Below are positions 62,048-62,210 of a DNA stretch of 62,210 nucleotides, piece after piece; the first letter of the stretch is position 1; each line of letters starts with the position of its first letter. A program made the position numbers and the translations under genes. Source of the DNA: JBBQTU01 sp038213005 (lineage in GTDB: Bacteria; Planctomycetota; Phycisphaerae; Tepidisphaerales; Tepidisphaeraceae); contig JBBQTU010000001.1 in NCBI GenBank assembly GCA_038213005.1, positions 1 to 62,210 on the forward strand, in the 5' to 3' direction. The notes beneath the pieces are model-generated. The model was not told the origin of the DNA and made no database searches. It worked only from the letters and a program-made list of their open reading frames with translations.

Positions 62048-62210
62048 CTTCTGCAGTGCTTCCAGGCACCCCTCGCGACCTCGACTTCCCCGAAGGCTCC
62101 GGCCGAGGCGGCCGGGCCACTCGTGGCACGGCCGCCTAGGGCGCTGCCTCCCGTCCCTCTCCAAGTCGGTTCCCTTCTGCAGTGGTTCCAGGCAACCCTC
62201 GCGACCTCGA
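62048..62210. repeat. 37-bp direct repeat at the right edge, 126-bp period
   Basis: CTTCTGCAGTG followed by TTCCAGGCA, CCCTCGCGACCTCGA occurs at 62048-62084 and 62174-62210 with two differences, the second cut by the window end. CCAGGCA ... TCGCGA recalls the ends of the MITE at 50883, so a relationship is possible. The region 61863-62047 holds AATGTGGGATGTC-type motifs shared with 20344-20430 and no gene. Confidence 0.65.

Overview
The window looks like chromosomal DNA of a Planctomycetota bacterium, most probably of the Phycisphaerae or a related class. That placement is an inference. It rests on high G+C, a sigma-70-like factor opening with the ATRWS block paired with a Ser/Thr kinase that carries a CPxC zinc ribbon, a DUF1559-like pseudopilin, a SufB-SufC-SufD-SufSE cluster, and very abundant non-coding dispersed repeats, many with 7-bp periodicity. 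No rRNA gene is present to settle the taxonomy.

Layout. 1-6.9 kb: purD, a YkgJ-type Cys-cluster protein, a small membrane protein, a decayed GH78 rhamnosidase and a short cbiX, bracketed by two inverted arrays of a 142-bp hairpin repeat. 6.9-9.6 kb: AraC regulator, transposase remnants, fatty-acid desaturase. 9.7-15.6 kb: the suf operon behind a promoter with an operator-like palindrome. 15.6-20.2 kb: hipBA remnants, tRNA-Ile, pyrH, frr, a lipoprotein and a beta-CASP nuclease-like protein. 20.9-26 kb: a lipoprotein hydrolase, a methyltransferase, a condensation-domain acyltransferase, GH57 and gpsA. 26-31 kb (minus strand): lysS followed by two LolC/E-type permeases. 31-37 kb: a HEPN/MNT remnant pair and a sigma factor/kinase pair split by a DUF4143 ATPase. 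37-47.6 kb: two glycosyltransferases, a pseudopilin, sdhC-sdhA without sdhB, a PPIase-like lipoprotein, a secreted protein and a GNAT protein. 47.6-50 kb: a scrap zone (IS1182 and RAYT pieces, chimeric ORF, dinB tail) ending at tRNA-Glu. 50-62 kb: Bax-inhibitor-like protein, PilT-type ATPase, glycine-rich RRM protein, metallo-hydrolase, purN-plsY, argJ and a class B penicillin-binding protein.

Genes that plausibly work together: suf genes (Fe-S assembly supplying SdhB and others); gpsA and plsY (glycerol-3-phosphate and lysophosphatidate synthesis, not adjacent); purD and purN (purine synthesis); pyrH and frr, which share near-identical promoters; and the hydrolase/methyltransferase/condensation-domain trio, whose product is unknown.

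The most unusual content is non-coding. (i) A dispersed leader-like element lies immediately upstream of purD, lysS, the PBP gene and a metallo-hydrolase gene, always in the gene's own orientation. Three copies keep a good sigma-70 promoter followed by a sequence resembling the rRNA boxA antitermination signal, then a C-rich tract. (ii) A 142-bp tandem repeat alternates a long hairpin with an 81-bp core that holds a 21-codon ORF intact in all four copies. (iii) There are several unrelated 7-bp tandem repeats. (iv) A 133-135-bp MITE-like element has 16-17-bp terminal inverted repeats. (v) Inverted-repeat elements sit in both spacers of the suf operon.
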